This document shows, piece by piece, positions 10,045 to 20,839 of a DNA stretch of 64,000 nt. Each line of letters starts with the position of its first letter. Positions within the stretch are counted from its first letter, which is position 1. The notes below the pieces were generated by a model. It was not told the DNA's origin. It was given only the letters and a program-made list of their open reading frames with translations, and made no database searches. The position numbers and the translations under genes were made by a program. Source of the DNA: Anastrepha obliqua (Eukaryota; Arthropoda; Insecta; Diptera; Tephritidae); the NCBI RefSeq assembly GCF_027943255.1, contig NC_072894.1:56733601-56797600 (forward strand), written 5' to 3'.

Positions 10045-11319
10045 AGGGTGAACGATATGAAGTGTTACCAACTTCACACTGCTTGTATCAGTAAAACAGC
10101 TCATGACATCAACGTCAAAATTGTTCTAATGACAGTTCAATTTATTGTTTATAGGCCATCAAAAGTATTTGCATCTCAGGCTTGTTGAATTTTTTTTTTT
10201 TTCCTGTGATGGAATTCAAACATAATAGTGTGATCACAACCAGCCATTGTTTGTGAGCACAGTCACTTCAAAGTAAATAAAATGTTTGTGTATCTCACTA
10301 TAAAACGTTACAATGATACTGGTAGCATTGCAAAATGCTATGGAGGTGGGCCAAAAAAAACCGCAACAACGCCAGTAATGGTTCGGAAAGTGAAGGCCCG
10401 ACTTGAACGAAATCCACGTCGAAGTGGAAGAAAAATGGCCAAAGAACTGAAAATATCGGAAGACAGCATTCGACGCATATTGAAAAATGAGCTCAAGGTC
10501 AAGGCTTACAAGTTCCAAAAAGCACACGATCTTTTACCCCAGCAAAAAAAGTTCGGTGCGAAAGAGCAAATGAGTTATTGCGCTTGCACGAACGTGGCGA
10601 ATTTCTTAACATTGTGTTTTCTGGTGAAAAAAATATCCCAATTGAGCAGTTCATAAACACTCAAAACGATCGTCTTTACTTGACCAAACGCTCATGCGAG
10701 AATTTGAGCCTACGTATGACCACTCCAAGCGATTTCCCATCGCAAGTAATGGTTTGGGCCGCAGTGACCGTTGATGGACGCTCTCCAATGTTTTTATGGA
10801 GCCTGGTGTCAAAGTGAATGCGACTTATTATCGGGAAAATGTTTTAGAAGCTGCTTTAGAGCAGTGGACACGCAAACATTTCGGTCGTAGACCATGGACG
10901 TTCCAACAGGACTCGGCACCGTCTCATAAAGTTCGTGTGAACCAAGAGTGGTTAAAAAATCATGTTCCACACTTCATTTCGAATTCGCCAGACGCAAATC
11001 CGATGGACTATTCCATCTGGTCCCTTTTAGAGAGTAAGGTGAGGACTAAAAAATATGCCAGTATGGATTCGCTGAAGAAAGCGATTGTACGAGAATGGGC
11101 CAAAGTACTTCAAGATCACTTTCGTGTAGCATGCAACTCATTTTTTGACCGTTTTAAGGCTATAGTCAAGGCAAAAGGTGGTCATATCGAGCTAAAGTGA
11201 ATATTTGTTAAAATTGTAATCATTTTTGAACAATTGCGTCTTTGAAATCAATAAAAACTAATTTAACACAAAAAAGTTATGGTGTTTTGAATAGGTAACA
11301 CTTCATATCGTTCACCCTG
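10045..11319 (+). mobile_element. maT-like Tc1/mariner element with 26-bp perfect TIRs
   Basis: The two ends are perfect inverted repeats of 26 bases beginning CAGGGTGAACGATATGAAGT, and each is bordered by TA (10043-10044 and 11320-11321), the expected duplicated target. The element is 1275 bp and carries one broken transposase gene. Perfect TIRs combined with few coding lesions suggest relatively recent insertion. Its right end abuts a SINE copy. Confidence 0.85.
10212..11200 (+). pseudogene. maT-like transposase, frameshifted
   Basis: The protein is readable in three overlapping frames: an HTH region with a GGGPKKTATTP linker and RRSGRKMAKELKIS helix (from 10282), then the first catalytic block, then the second and third blocks to a stop at 11200. 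The first acidic residue appears as glycine (FSGEKN where FSDEKN is usual). The second block is TFQQDSAPSHK and the third SPDANPMDYSIW. Only 31 residues separate the second aspartate from the candidate third one. The related maT type has 37 from memory, so a six-codon deletion is inferred. At least three frame disruptions (near 10280, 10570 and 10795) and the altered residue mean it is inactive, though the element could be moved by an active relative. Confidence 0.8.
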
Positions 11320-11322
11320 TAT

Positions 11323-11541
11323 ATATAACTGGCGCGTTCACCCTTTTTGAGTGCTTGATCGAGCTAATCTTTTTATTTGTGGCATGCGTCTTGATGTTGT
11401 TCCACAAATGGAGGAACCTCCAGTTGAAGCCGATTCCGAACGGCAAATATTTTTTATGAGGAGCTTATTCATGGGAGAAATACAATCGCAGGTTTGCCTG
11501 CCGAGGCCCGACCGCTATTAGGAAAAAACTACGGCGGCCTT
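11323..11541 (-). repeat. tRNA-like SINE copy, interrupted by the R1-type LINE
   Basis: On the minus strand this is the SINE body through the 3' tail (ACGCGCCAGTTATATATA), abutting the TA-flanked end of the maT-like element. Towards the head most of the tRNA-like region is missing, and the final CTACGGCGGCC, which matches the SINE head, is part of the target duplicated by the LINE insertion. Confidence 0.7.
11529..11541. repeat. 13-bp target-site duplication, 3' side of the R1-type LINE
   Basis: CTACGGCGGCCTT here is identical to 16759-16771. The two copies flank the LINE's poly(T) (minus-strand poly(A)) end and its 5' end. Confidence 0.85.
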
Positions 11542-11562
11542 TCTTTTTTTTTTTTTTTTTTT

Positions 11563-11872
11563 ACGAGGAGGAAGCATCGAAAGCCTGTACCCCGTCAGTG
11601 TAGGACTTTAACCCAACTAAACCTCCTACCGTCCATGTACCGATCCCCTCCCGGTACTACCGTTAAGTAAATCGTCGGGAAGGCGGTTGAACTCTAGGCT
11701 CTACGTCAGTTACACTTCACATGCAGTCCGTCAAAAGTTGCATGTACTTTAATCCTCCCCCAGTTTTGTTTGTTACCGAAGCAAACCACCCCAGTTGGGC
11801 CTGTCCACCCCCTCCCACCATACTTGTCACACGTCGACTTAAGAGTTCGTTTCTTTGTCAAGTATCGTCTGT
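11563..11872 (-). other. 3' UTR of the R1-type LINE
   Basis: Non-coding sequence between the pol stop and the poly(A) tract. It is GC-richer than the flanking DNA. No open frame of note belongs to it. Confidence 0.7.
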
Positions 11873-14859
11873 TTATCTGCCGCTGACCTCGGATATGTCT
11901 GCGAGCTTTAATGCATAAATTATTTGGCTAATTGCGGCCGAGATCTTATCCCACGCATACTTTGAAGACATCATGATGTCCACTATGTTTTCTGGTACTA
12001 TCGGATCATCTGATAGTGAAGCTAAATCCTCTCTGATAGTCACAAATCGCGGGCATACAAAAAATACATGTCTTGCATCTTCCTCTTCATGGCATATTCG
12101 ACATAAAGGCGAATCACGTATCCTGAGGCGATGTAGATACTTCTGGTAGCAACCATGGCCTGTCAAAAATTGCGTTAGCTGGAAATTAGGCTCACCATAG
12201 CTTCTATTTAGCCATTTTTCGATTTTTGGGATTAGTGTATAAGTCCACCTTCCCTTTGTCGCGTTTTCCCAACGCTCCTGCCATTTCAGCATGGATGTAG
12301 CCTTCTCTCTTTTTATGATCGCGGATATGTTACTGTGGTCCTGTTCTTTCTGCACGAACACTCTCGCTCTTTCTTCCGCCAATATATCTATCGGAATCAT
12401 GCCTGCGATCACCATTGCCGCTTCGTCAGAGGTGGTTTTATATGCGCTTATCACCCTCAGTGCGCAAAGTCTGTACATGGCTTCGTACGGTCTTCTATAT
12501 GCTTTTACCTTCAGGGATTTTGCCCATACTGGTGCTGCATATAGCAGGGTGCATGCGATGACGCTAGATAATAGCCTGCGTTTGCTGCTTCTCGGCCCAC
12601 CCACATTCGGGAGCATTCTAGAGAGCGCACTGAACATCCTTGATGCTTTGTGGGTTATATATTCCGCATGTGGGCCAAAACTGAGCCGGTCGTCAATTAT
12701 AACACCCAGATATTTGACGAGACGAGACGATTTAAATTTATGTGTGCCTATGCTGAAAGAGGCTATCTCTGGTTTCTTGCGGGTACTGATGAGGACCGCT
12801 TCCGTTTTCTCCGCTGCAATGGATAAACCTACGCTATCCAGCCAGTTTGTTACGGTAGCAATTGCAGTGTTTGCTTTGACTTCGATATCGCTCACCAGTT
12901 TAGCTACAATTACGAGAGCTATGTCATCCGCAAAGCCAACGATGTGTACATCTGTTGGAAATGGGAGTCGGAACACTTCATCATACATAATATTCCAAAG
13001 CGTGGGACCTAGCACTGAGCCCTGTGGCACACCTGCTGTAATCTTATACTTTTTTATTCCACCTTCTGTGTCGTATTCTAAAACTCGATCGCTCAGATAG
13101 TTTCTGACAATATTATATATGTATGCCGGAACAGATAGCTTTTTAAGTGCCTTCAGAAGGTGCCCCCAGTCTGCTGAGTTGAAGGCGTTTTTCACATCTA
13201 AAGTCACTACTGCGCAGTATTGCTTATCACCGCCTCTCCATCGTTTGCCTGCGATCGCGTCTGTAGCAATCGTGACCACCTTTTGTATTGCCGCTGTAGT
13301 AGACCTTCGCTTTCGGAAACCATACTGGTACGGGGATAGTCCCGCCTCGCATTCAGTGTACGGCTGTATTCTGTTGTTAATAAGCCGCTCTAAAAGCTTG
13401 CCCATCGTGTCAAGGAGGCATAGGGGACGGTAGGATCCTGGTATACCTGGTGGCTTCCCTGGCTTCGGGAGCAGCACTAGTCTTTGCCTCTTCCAGAAAT
13501 TCGGGAACACGCCTTGCTCGAGACACAATTGCATCACCCTAGCAAATGTCTGGGGATTTTCCAGGATGGCTGTTTTTAATGCTATGTTCGGAATACCATC
13601 CGGGCCGGGAGCTTTGCGATCTCCAATCATTTTTGCTGCTTGTACCACTTCTTCAGGTGTTATATCATCAATGTTATTTATAGATGCTGAAATGTATGAC
13701 ATTGGATCTGTTTTGCGGTGAGGAAACAGGGTCCGAACTATATTATTTAGCAAGTTAGGGCATTTTACTTGCGGCGCTTTAACAATTTTAGACATTACTA
13801 CTCTGTATGCATTACCCCATATGTTTTGTCTGCCTCGTTGCATAGCTGATTAAATGAGGCTGCTTTACTTCGCCGGATCTCATTTTTTAGCTGCTTTCGA
13901 AAATTTTTAAAATTTGCCAGCCTAATTTGATGCTCCGCAGTATTCCGTAGTCTTTGGCAGATCCTTCTCTCTCTGAAGCATTTCGCCCTTAGTTCTTTGA
14001 TTGTGTCATTCCACCAGTATACTTGCTTCCGATGACAGTCTTTTACTTTCCGGGCCATCGATGCTTCGCAGGCTACTATAATGTCTTGCACAAGCCTATT
14101 TGCTGCCCTTGCTGCTGATTTCTCTTCTTGTACGCGCTCTATGACCTCGTTTAATACAAAGTTGAATAGAGGTTTGTCCAGTGTTGTCAGTCTCCATGCT
14201 TGGTGCAGAGAATTACTAGCAGAGATATAATTGTTGTCTTCTTTTCCTTCCGGGATGTCTATAATTAGGGCTTGATGATCGCTGTGGGTATAATGCTCGC
14301 TGACCTTCCATTTGACGCATCTAGCCAAGGAGCCACTAGTAAAAGTGATGTCTATTATGGACTCCTTACTATCTCTTTGAAAGGTGGCTGTTCTTCCATC
14401 GTTGGCTATGACCAAATCTAGCGGAGCGAACGCCTCCAATAAAGCCGCGCCTCTGGCGTTCGTTCTCCTACTGCCCCATTCCACTGCCCATGCATTAAAG
14501 TCGCCGGCTATGACGACCGGGTGACGACCTCTCGCAGTCTCTACAATATGATCTAGGAACTCCCGGAACTCCTGAATCGTCCAGCTAGGGGGTGCATAGC
14601 AGCTGCAAATATGGCAACCTTTGACAAGGACCCAAACGAAGCCCTTTCTCGCATCTACTGGATCCGCTTTCTGGAACGGGTGGGTACCACAAGTCCATAT
14701 TGCTGCTTTTCGTGTTCTATCTGCTACCCAATCGTTGCGCGAAGGAATCTTGTAGGGCTCTGAGATTATTGCTACGTCAACCTTCATCTCTATCACCGTC
14801 TGCTTCAATAAATCTTGAGCCGCCTCACAATGATTTAAATTTAATTGCATACTCCTCAT
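11873..14859 (-). pseudogene. R1-type LINE pol (endonuclease, reverse transcriptase), one-base frameshift
   Basis: The N-terminal half is an AP-like endonuclease with LNLNHCEAAQDLL, IISEPYK, GDFNAWAVEWGS and SDHQALIID. The C-terminal half is the RT with RKAPGPDGIPN, YGFRKRRST, TLDVKNAFNSADW, AGVPQGSVLGP and catalytic FADD, then a cysteine-rich CRICHEEEDARHVFFVCP segment. Total length of 2987 bases is one short of 996 codons. The frame changes in a run of A (T at 13824-13827 on +), so a single deleted base separates the halves. The start is probably the ATG at 14859-14857, which overlaps the ORF1 stop as ATGA; a longer frame open to 14898 also exists. All catalytic motifs are otherwise present. 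Confidence 0.88.
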
Positions 14860-16340
14860 GTTGATGCTTTGGCTAAAGCTCTTTTGTAGGCTGGACACCT
14901 GCTACTACCAGATATGTGGTCGGATAGCTCTTCCTTGGCTAGTTGACATAGAAGACATTTTGGTGCATTTGTGCAGTCTTTTGCTACATGTCCTTCATTT
15001 CCGCATCTCCTACACATCTTGGATCTATCGCAATTCGTACAGTTTTTCGATATATGGCCAAAATCTAGACAACGGAAACATCGCGTTGGATGAATAGTCC
15101 TCCGCAGGCGGCAGACCACCCATCCAACTTTCAATTTCCCTTTAGAAAGGAGCAAATTTGCAGCGCTTACCGGAAGATTTAGTGTCGCTATTTGCGTATT
15201 CCCGTATGATTTACGTAAACTTTTCACTGCCGCTACGTTGATGTTTGGTAAATTGAATTGATCTACTATGGCTTGTACTACATCTTCCCTTGTAGACACT
15301 TCATCAAGATCCCTGCACTCTATTGTTAACTCATGAGTCAGAACTCTAACTTCGGCTTTATCGCCAAGAACTTTTTCTACCAAGCCTTGGTATTGCGCAT
15401 TGTCTGCCTCGAACCGCGTTTTTAGTTGGAATAACATTTCACCTTTTTGCGTTTTCCTAATTTTTGTCACCATATCGCCGAGTTGTGAGAGGCTTGGCTC
15501 CGATTTAATTACACGGAGAATGTCCGCATAAGACCCCTTGCCTTTATTAGAAATAATAAAAGCGTCTGGTCTGGCCCTAATTCGCTGCTTTTCGCCCCTT
15601 TGACGCACTATCTCCGAGAAGGTACCGCCGCTTCTGCTTTCTGCCGCTGCCAAAGTCTGCGTAGGTGTTGTGCGACGCTTAGCTCGACGTACTTCCACCC
15701 ACCCTTCATTCTCATTGGATGTGGGTTTATTTCCTCTTGGCAGCCTATCATTGGTTCCTTGCTTGCATGTGCCCTCCAAATGTGAAGCCTGCACACTAAG
15801 TGAAATGCTTCTCGTACGCTTTCCTATTGGCTGCGGGGAATTTTCAGGAGAGGAATTCCCTCTATATTGAGCCCTTGTCCTCTTCCCATTGGCTTTAGCA
15901 TTTTCTGCAAAAGGTGTTTGAGTGGCCTTCTCGACACCTGATTTGGCTTTATTATGCGTAGCTAATTTATTCTGCTCTTGCTTTACTTTTTTGTGTAATG
16001 CAGAGATTGATGAGACAACACCTCTCATCTGTTGATTTACATGTCTCTGCAGTACCATCATTTTTGCTAGCTCTTCTATCTTTGCTCCCAGCATGGTAAG
16101 AGCGTCGCCATTAGCCGGAGAGGCGAATGCAGGGAGAAAGAGCGACTCACTTAATGTTTCCCTTTGCTTCACAGGGGAACCACTATCCATCGTCTGCTTA
16201 TCACCTCCTTCTAAGCTACCAGTAACAGATTTGACAACGTGTGGTGAGGTTGTGCGCTCGGGTGATCTCGCTGTTTTGGAGCAACGCATAAACGGATTCA
16301 CATTCTCCATTGCACTTACACCTTTTGGTGTGAAGCTCAC
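14856..16340 (-). CDS. R1-type LINE ORF1 (gag-like RNA-binding protein)
   Basis: This intact ORF of 494 residues has a basic, low-complexity N-terminal half and a C-terminal region with three CCHC-type zinc knuckles starting near residue 419: CFRCLDFGHISKNC, CRRCGNEGHVAKDC and a third beginning CLLC. Such proteins package LINE RNA into ribonucleoprotein particles and help bring it to the target. The ATG at 16340 is used; a second in-frame ATG (MENVNPF) lies ten codons downstream. Its stop codon overlaps the ORF2 start as ATGA, an arrangement that fits termination-reinitiation known for some R1-clade elements. Confidence 0.88.
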   Translation of the reverse strand: MSFTPKGVSAMENVNPFMRCSKTARSPERTTSPHVVKSVTGSLEGGDKQTMDSGSPVKQRETLSESLFLPAFASPANGDALTMLGAKIEELAKMMVLQRHVNQQMRGVVSSISALHKKVKQEQNKLATHNKAKSGVEKATQTPFAENAKANGKRTRAQYRGNSSPENSPQPIGKRTRSISLSVQASHLEGTCKQGTNDRLPRGNKPTSNENEGWVEVRRAKRRTTPTQTLAAAESRSGGTFSEIVRQRGEKQRIRARPDAFIISNKGKGSYADILRVIKSEPSLSQLGDMVTKIRKTQKGEMLFQLKTRFEADNAQYQGLVEKVLGDKAEVRVLTHELTIECRDLDEVSTREDVVQAIVDQFNLPNINVAAVKSLRKSYGNTQIATLNLPVSAANLLLSKGKLKVGWVVCRLRRTIHPTRCFRCLDFGHISKNCTNCDRSKMCRRCGNEGHVAKDCTNAPKCLLCQLAKEELSDHISGSSRCPAYKRALAKAST

Positions 16341-16758
16341 CGCACTGAACCGTACTCAACGTAGCTGTTTAAATGTTTGTTTTTCTGCTATTCTCTCAAT
16401 GTTCTCTATTTTCACTTATTCACTGTACAAGTACAAACCACTTTGCTGAACTCACCCGCTATCAACGTAGCTGTTTAAATTTTTAGTTTTGCTACTTCTC
16501 TCTTTTTTTTTTCGTTTTTTTCCACTTATTCACTTTTGCTTATCTCGCTCAAAAACAAAACAAAGTTTCCAGCCCAAGAAGCGAAAAAGACTCACCTGTA
16601 GGAGCAGAATCGCCCACTTCCAGTGCGCGATCGACTGCTACAGTGGTTATGAGCGTTGTTTCCACTTTCGGTTAAAATTCGTTTTTTTAATTTCACTATA
16701 TTTGGCACTTTTGACGAGCTGTCCGACAACACGTCTACACTTGACCAATGCCAATTCG
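16341..16758 (-). other. 5' UTR of the R1-type LINE
   Basis: About 420 bases upstream of ORF1 with two near-identical AACGTAGCTGTTTAAA-type segments (about 16358-16373 and 16465-16480), a local duplication that may contain internal promoter elements. The long plus-strand frame through here is antisense to the element. Confidence 0.5.
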
Positions 16759-16771
16759 CTACGGCGGCCTT
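16759..16771. repeat. 13-bp target-site duplication, 5' side of the R1-type LINE
   Basis: Identical to 11529-11541 (CTACGGCGGCCTT); it marks the LINE's 5' boundary. Confidence 0.85.
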
Positions 16772-16990
16772 GTGTCATACTTTGTGTTCATTTCTGTGCA
16801 AGTTGTGGAGGTAATCGGCTCCAAATCACCAGATTTTGCCTTGATAACTGTTTTACCGTCATTTCTTGTTTTCCTTTAAGTTTTTGCTTAGGTATACTCC
16901 AGACATTTGGAATAGGGTTGGCATCAGGAAACTGTGAAGGCCCATCTAGTTTTGCTGTTTCTATTCTACACGCCTTCCACATTCCTGTAA
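16772..16990 (-). pseudogene. Tc1-type transposase C-terminal fragment
   Basis: The minus-strand frame contains SQFPDANPIPNVWSIPKQKL, the third catalytic block and following helix of Tc1-family (DD34E) transposases, in which PDLNPIENLW is usual. The catalytic glutamate position reads proline (NPIPN). It continues as QLSRQNLVIWSRLPPQLAQK and then decays near the LINE target site. No N-terminal part was found. It appears to have been the DNA into which the SINE and LINE inserted. Confidence 0.7.
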
Positions 16991-18354
16991 AATTATCTCA
17001 AAAACAGTGGACAAATATGTAAACATTTCCCATTTGGATATCTACCTTAAAGTCACAGGCAGGCTTTCAGCTGCCATGATCGGGGTTTTATTGAAATATT
17101 TCCAAATATATTAAACTATTTCCAAAATATTTCAATAAGTGGCTAAATTTTTGGCAAAACTTAATATAAAGTATTAATTGACATTCTTTATTATTCTAAG
17201 AACTCTGTTCGCCTTACCGTAACTCTTCATACAAGTGGTGAAATTCTCTAGACAAATTTATTTCTTTTTAGTTTTACCTTAAAAAAAGGTTTTCATTCAA
17301 TTGCTCATCTGAAGACGAGACCATTTTAAATGTTATTACACCTCGTTCATCTACCACGACGATAAATCGTCAGCTTGCATGCAACGCACATGATTCGTCT
17401 TTATCTTCGCCTTCGGCTCCGCTTGCACTCTGTCTGCATCCTATGTGTGAATTTTGCCGGGCAAGCTTCTATTAGATAAACTGTTTGCATGTGTGTACAT
17501 TGGATTCATAGAATGTAGACCAAATTCATTGAATTAAGATCAATCGCCTCTGGAGTTTTGACCGTATTGGCAAATTGACTTGACTTTGTTTGGCATCAAC
17601 TCTTGCAATTGGCGTCAACTCAAACCAATAATTCTGATGTTACGCAGAATCGCTCATCCCTTTAATAGGCTGCATTGTTTACGATATTTCACAAACAAAT
17701 CAATATTCGCTACAACGATATGGAATTTTTGATTTATCAAGCGTCACGACCTCTAGTGTCCGTAGCTCATGTGCTTAACCTTTGTCCTCCACCGATAACT
17801 CATAGAAGCATAATAGCATACATGCTTTTGTAGTATTAATTGGAACACACACATATACAAAGCATTCATTGTGTTTACAGTTATAATCGCCAATTATATT
17901 TAATATATCAGGTACCCATGGTTCAAATTTATTAAGGTGGTCTTAAATTTTTATTTGAGTTTAAAGGTATGTATTTTCATATCGGTTATAGCCCATATTT
18001 GACTCATATAACTAATTAAACAAACATTTTTGATTTCTTAGTCAAGAGGATTAAGACCATTTTATTGCGAGAGCTGTTTTGTTTATGTTTTAAAGAAAGC
18101 TCTAACACTTGTTCAAGGAATTAAATTTTTGAATTTTTTTTTAGTTTTTGAAATAAAATTATATTCCGATAGTGTGTCCAGATTTCTTTTGTTTTTTATC
18201 AAAAATATAAATTTTCAGAAATGTAAATTTTCAAAAAAAAAAAATCTGGCAACACTATACGAATACTAGTTTATTTTCAAAAACTAAAAGAAACTTCTAA
18301 AATTTATTTCCTTTTTTTTTCAAAACTGTAAATCTTCAAGACACATAACAGAAT
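16991..18354. other. AT-rich intergenic sequence, no gene recognised
   Basis: No transposase, RT or exon-like open frame was recognised on either strand. Long A/T homopolymer-like stretches occur at 18120-18330. Confidence 0.45.
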
Positions 18355-18400
18355 TGAAACTTTCAAGGCATACACAGAAAGAGGGAGATACCCCAAAGAG

Positions 18401-18403
<3 letters not shown>

Positions 18404-18447
<44 letters not shown>
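18404..18447. repeat. (GA)22 microsatellite
   Basis: Forty-four bases of uninterrupted GA within the Jockey 5' region. The second copy near 24240 has a much shorter GA run, so the tract expanded in this copy. Confidence 0.95.
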
Positions 18448-18451
<4 letters not shown>

Positions 18452-19041
18452 ATATCTAAATAAATTCACAACATTTACAGAGAATACAAATAGACAAAAT
18501 TTACAAAAAACGGAGAAGGGTCGACCGGTGTAGGTAAACGCCGGACACAAACCGTGGCAACAACGCGCACTACTCCGAGCGTTTATCACCCGCACAAACG
18601 CAGCGATTCCAGGACCGCAATATCAATAAATCCGACGCCGGAATGGATAGCACTTTAAAGTACGCACGAGCACTAGCCAGGAAACGGAAATAAGCGCCAA
18701 AAAATAAGCACAAAAAAATTGTGAAAAAAATTGGGACCAAAAAATGCCCAAAACAGTAGTAGGCACCAAGGAAATATAACGCCAAAAAGTTTGCACCAAC
18801 AAGCAAGCGCCAAAAAGTAGGCAGTGTTATTTCTCACTAGAAATTAGCAACCTCAAGGAAAAAATCAGGAAAAATAGCCTAAAGTGTATCTAAGATATAT
18901 ATAAGGTATAGCTCTCTTTCTCCTTTTCCTCAACGTTATATCTTTTTTCCCTCTCGCGGAACGAAAACGCCCAAAACTTTGCATGGCCTTGATATTTTTC
19001 TCTCCATTCTCGCTCATCCATGGACGCCTCAGAAGTTTCAC

Positions 19042-20410
19042 CGCCTCTGAAAGTTTTCAAAACCACCTCTGCGAGAGGACTGTTCTAGGAGCGTTGGACC
19101 TGAAGAAGACTTTCGACACAGTCAGCTATTCCACGCTACTAGATGACATTTATCAGTCGACACTTCCGCCAGGACGGAAGAGGTGGTCTGCCAACTTTCT
19201 GAGCGGTCGTCACTCGTCCGTGATTTTTCGTGACCATACATCTAAGCAGAGGAAGATTAAGCAAGGTGTTCCGCAGGGTGCTATCCTTTCACCCTTGCTG
19301 TTCAACTTCTAAATCTCAAAACTCCCCCAGCCACTAGAGGGAGTCTCCCTGGTCACATACGCTGACGACTGTATAATAATGGCGTCGGGCAATGACATCG
19401 ATGGCCGGTGCTCCAAAGTGAATAACTACCTCACCGACCTTTCTCGCTTTTTGACTGAGAGGAATCTTCAGCTTTCCCCCACTAAGTCCACGGCGACCCT
19501 CTTTACTACCTGCACAAAGGAGGTCAAACTGCCTCTCAAGGTAAACGTCGATGACACACCAATTCAGACGGTAAGCAATCCCAAAATTTTGGTGGTAACC
19601 TTCGACAGTTTGCTCTCCTTCTCTGTGCACACAACCGCAATTGGCACTTAAGTCCAAAATCGCAACAAGGTCCTCAAATCGCTTGCCGGCAGCACTTGGA
19701 GCAAAAACAAAGAATTATTGCAATCGACATTTAAGTCAATTGGCCGGCCGGTTCTAAACTATGCTGCACCTGTGACTAGTGACACGCAGTGGATAAAGCT
19801 CCAGATATGCCAAAACACTGTCATTCGGACAGCAACGGGGTGACTCCTGATGTCTCCAACACAGCACCTTCACAACGAGGCCAATATGCTACCTGTCAAG
19901 GAGCATAACAAGCTGCTCTGCAATCAGTTCCTACCGTAGGTTTTACCCTTGCAGACATCTGCTTGAGCCAGAGCCGCCTCCCAGGCACGTCAGGAGACAC
20001 CTACTACACTACGCCGATGAGATCCAGGACAAAATAAACAGAGACCTACTGGACCGGACAGTGTTTAGACAGACATTAAACGAAATTCACCGGGAGACTG
20101 TTACCACCTTCATAAGCTCCCATCCAGTGAATGGCGTAATTGGAGTCCAACCACCACCCATTGCAGATTAAGAGCTCCAGCTTCTCCGTGAGATCCGCGA
20201 AACACTGGCACAATTACGTCCTAGATATTGCAGCAGATTAAACTCCTACTTATCCAGAACTGACCCCGACATACCTAACTTATGTCCGGCATGTGAAGGC
20301 ACCCCGCGCGACATTAACCACCTATTCACATGCCCTTTAAAACCCACTCATCCAACTCCCCTCTCCCTCTCGACCCAACCTGTCTAAACAGCATGTTTTC
20401 TGCGCCTGCC
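19042..20410 (+). pseudogene. Jockey-type reverse transcriptase remnant
   Basis: Readable RT blocks are GALDLKKTFDTV (first catalytic aspartate, about 19090-19125), KQGVPQGAILSPLLFNF (about 19260-19310, then a stop), VTYADDCIIMASG (about 19355-19393) and NLQLSPTKSTATLFTT. A Jockey-like C-terminal segment follows (KSLAGSTWSKNKELLQ near 19675 and a C.AC.G...D.NHLF.CP cysteine motif near 20285-20335). Multiple in-frame stops (for example 19310 and 19650) and frame changes make it inactive. The catalytic YADD is retained. Confidence 0.8.
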
Positions 20411-20839
20411 TTTAGATGAGCCTGACGAGGACAACCGATGATATACTCTACACTGACGGGGCTTCTCTTACTGCTACAACAACAACAACATGGCGTACCC
20501 TGTACTTGTTTATATACAATACATTTTTGGACTTTAAAGTAATAGTAAATTTTTTCAAAATCATGTTTAATGCATTAAAAAAAATGTATGGCATGAAGGT
20601 ATTCAGACAAAATATACATAGCGGAAGCATCACGAAAAGGAACAGAACCAAAAAAAATTGTTTTCATCTTACAGCGACAGATTTTGGTGGTTTAAAAATT
20701 TAAACGTTAATGCTAAAATATTATATAAACATAGATATAATCATAGTAGTTAAATATTTAGCAATATAAACTTTTGAAAAAGCAAACATGTGAATACCCG
20801 GTGCATTATTAAAATTATTTAATCTTATGAATACACTCG

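Larger units (their letters stand above)
11542..16758 (-). mobile_element. R1-type two-ORF LINE, near full length
   Basis: A 5.2-kb non-LTR retrotransposon on the minus strand: 5' UTR (about 16758-16341), ORF1 gag-like (16340-14856), ORF2 endonuclease/RT (14859-11873), a 3' UTR of about 310 bases and a 19-base poly(A), seen as T at 11544-11562. It is flanked by a perfect 13-bp target-site duplication. Three zinc knuckles in ORF1, a small overlapping ORF2 and an AP-like endonuclease fit the R1 clade. The only obvious coding lesion is one missing base in ORF2, so the insertion is young. Confidence 0.88.
18355..20490 (+). mobile_element. Jockey-type LINE, internally deleted
   Basis: The 5' part (18355-19041) is shared with 24193-24893 and is probably the element's 5' UTR and beginning of ORF1. 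It contains a long (GA)n tract and repeated GCGCCAAAAAGTAGGCACC-like modules. It is fused to the middle of the RT domain, so most of ORF1, the endonuclease and the first RT motifs are deleted. The 3' end carries the cysteine-rich tail and a (CAA)n run at 20477-20490 typical of Jockey elements in flies. Confidence 0.75.

Noticed and set aside
12291..13100. 269-codon plus-strand open frame
   Set aside because: Antisense to the R1-type LINE reverse transcriptase; no independent motif.
16489..17022. 177-codon plus-strand open frame with hydrophobic stretches
   Set aside because: Runs antisense across the LINE 5' UTR, its target duplication and a Tc1 fragment, so it cannot be an ancestral gene.
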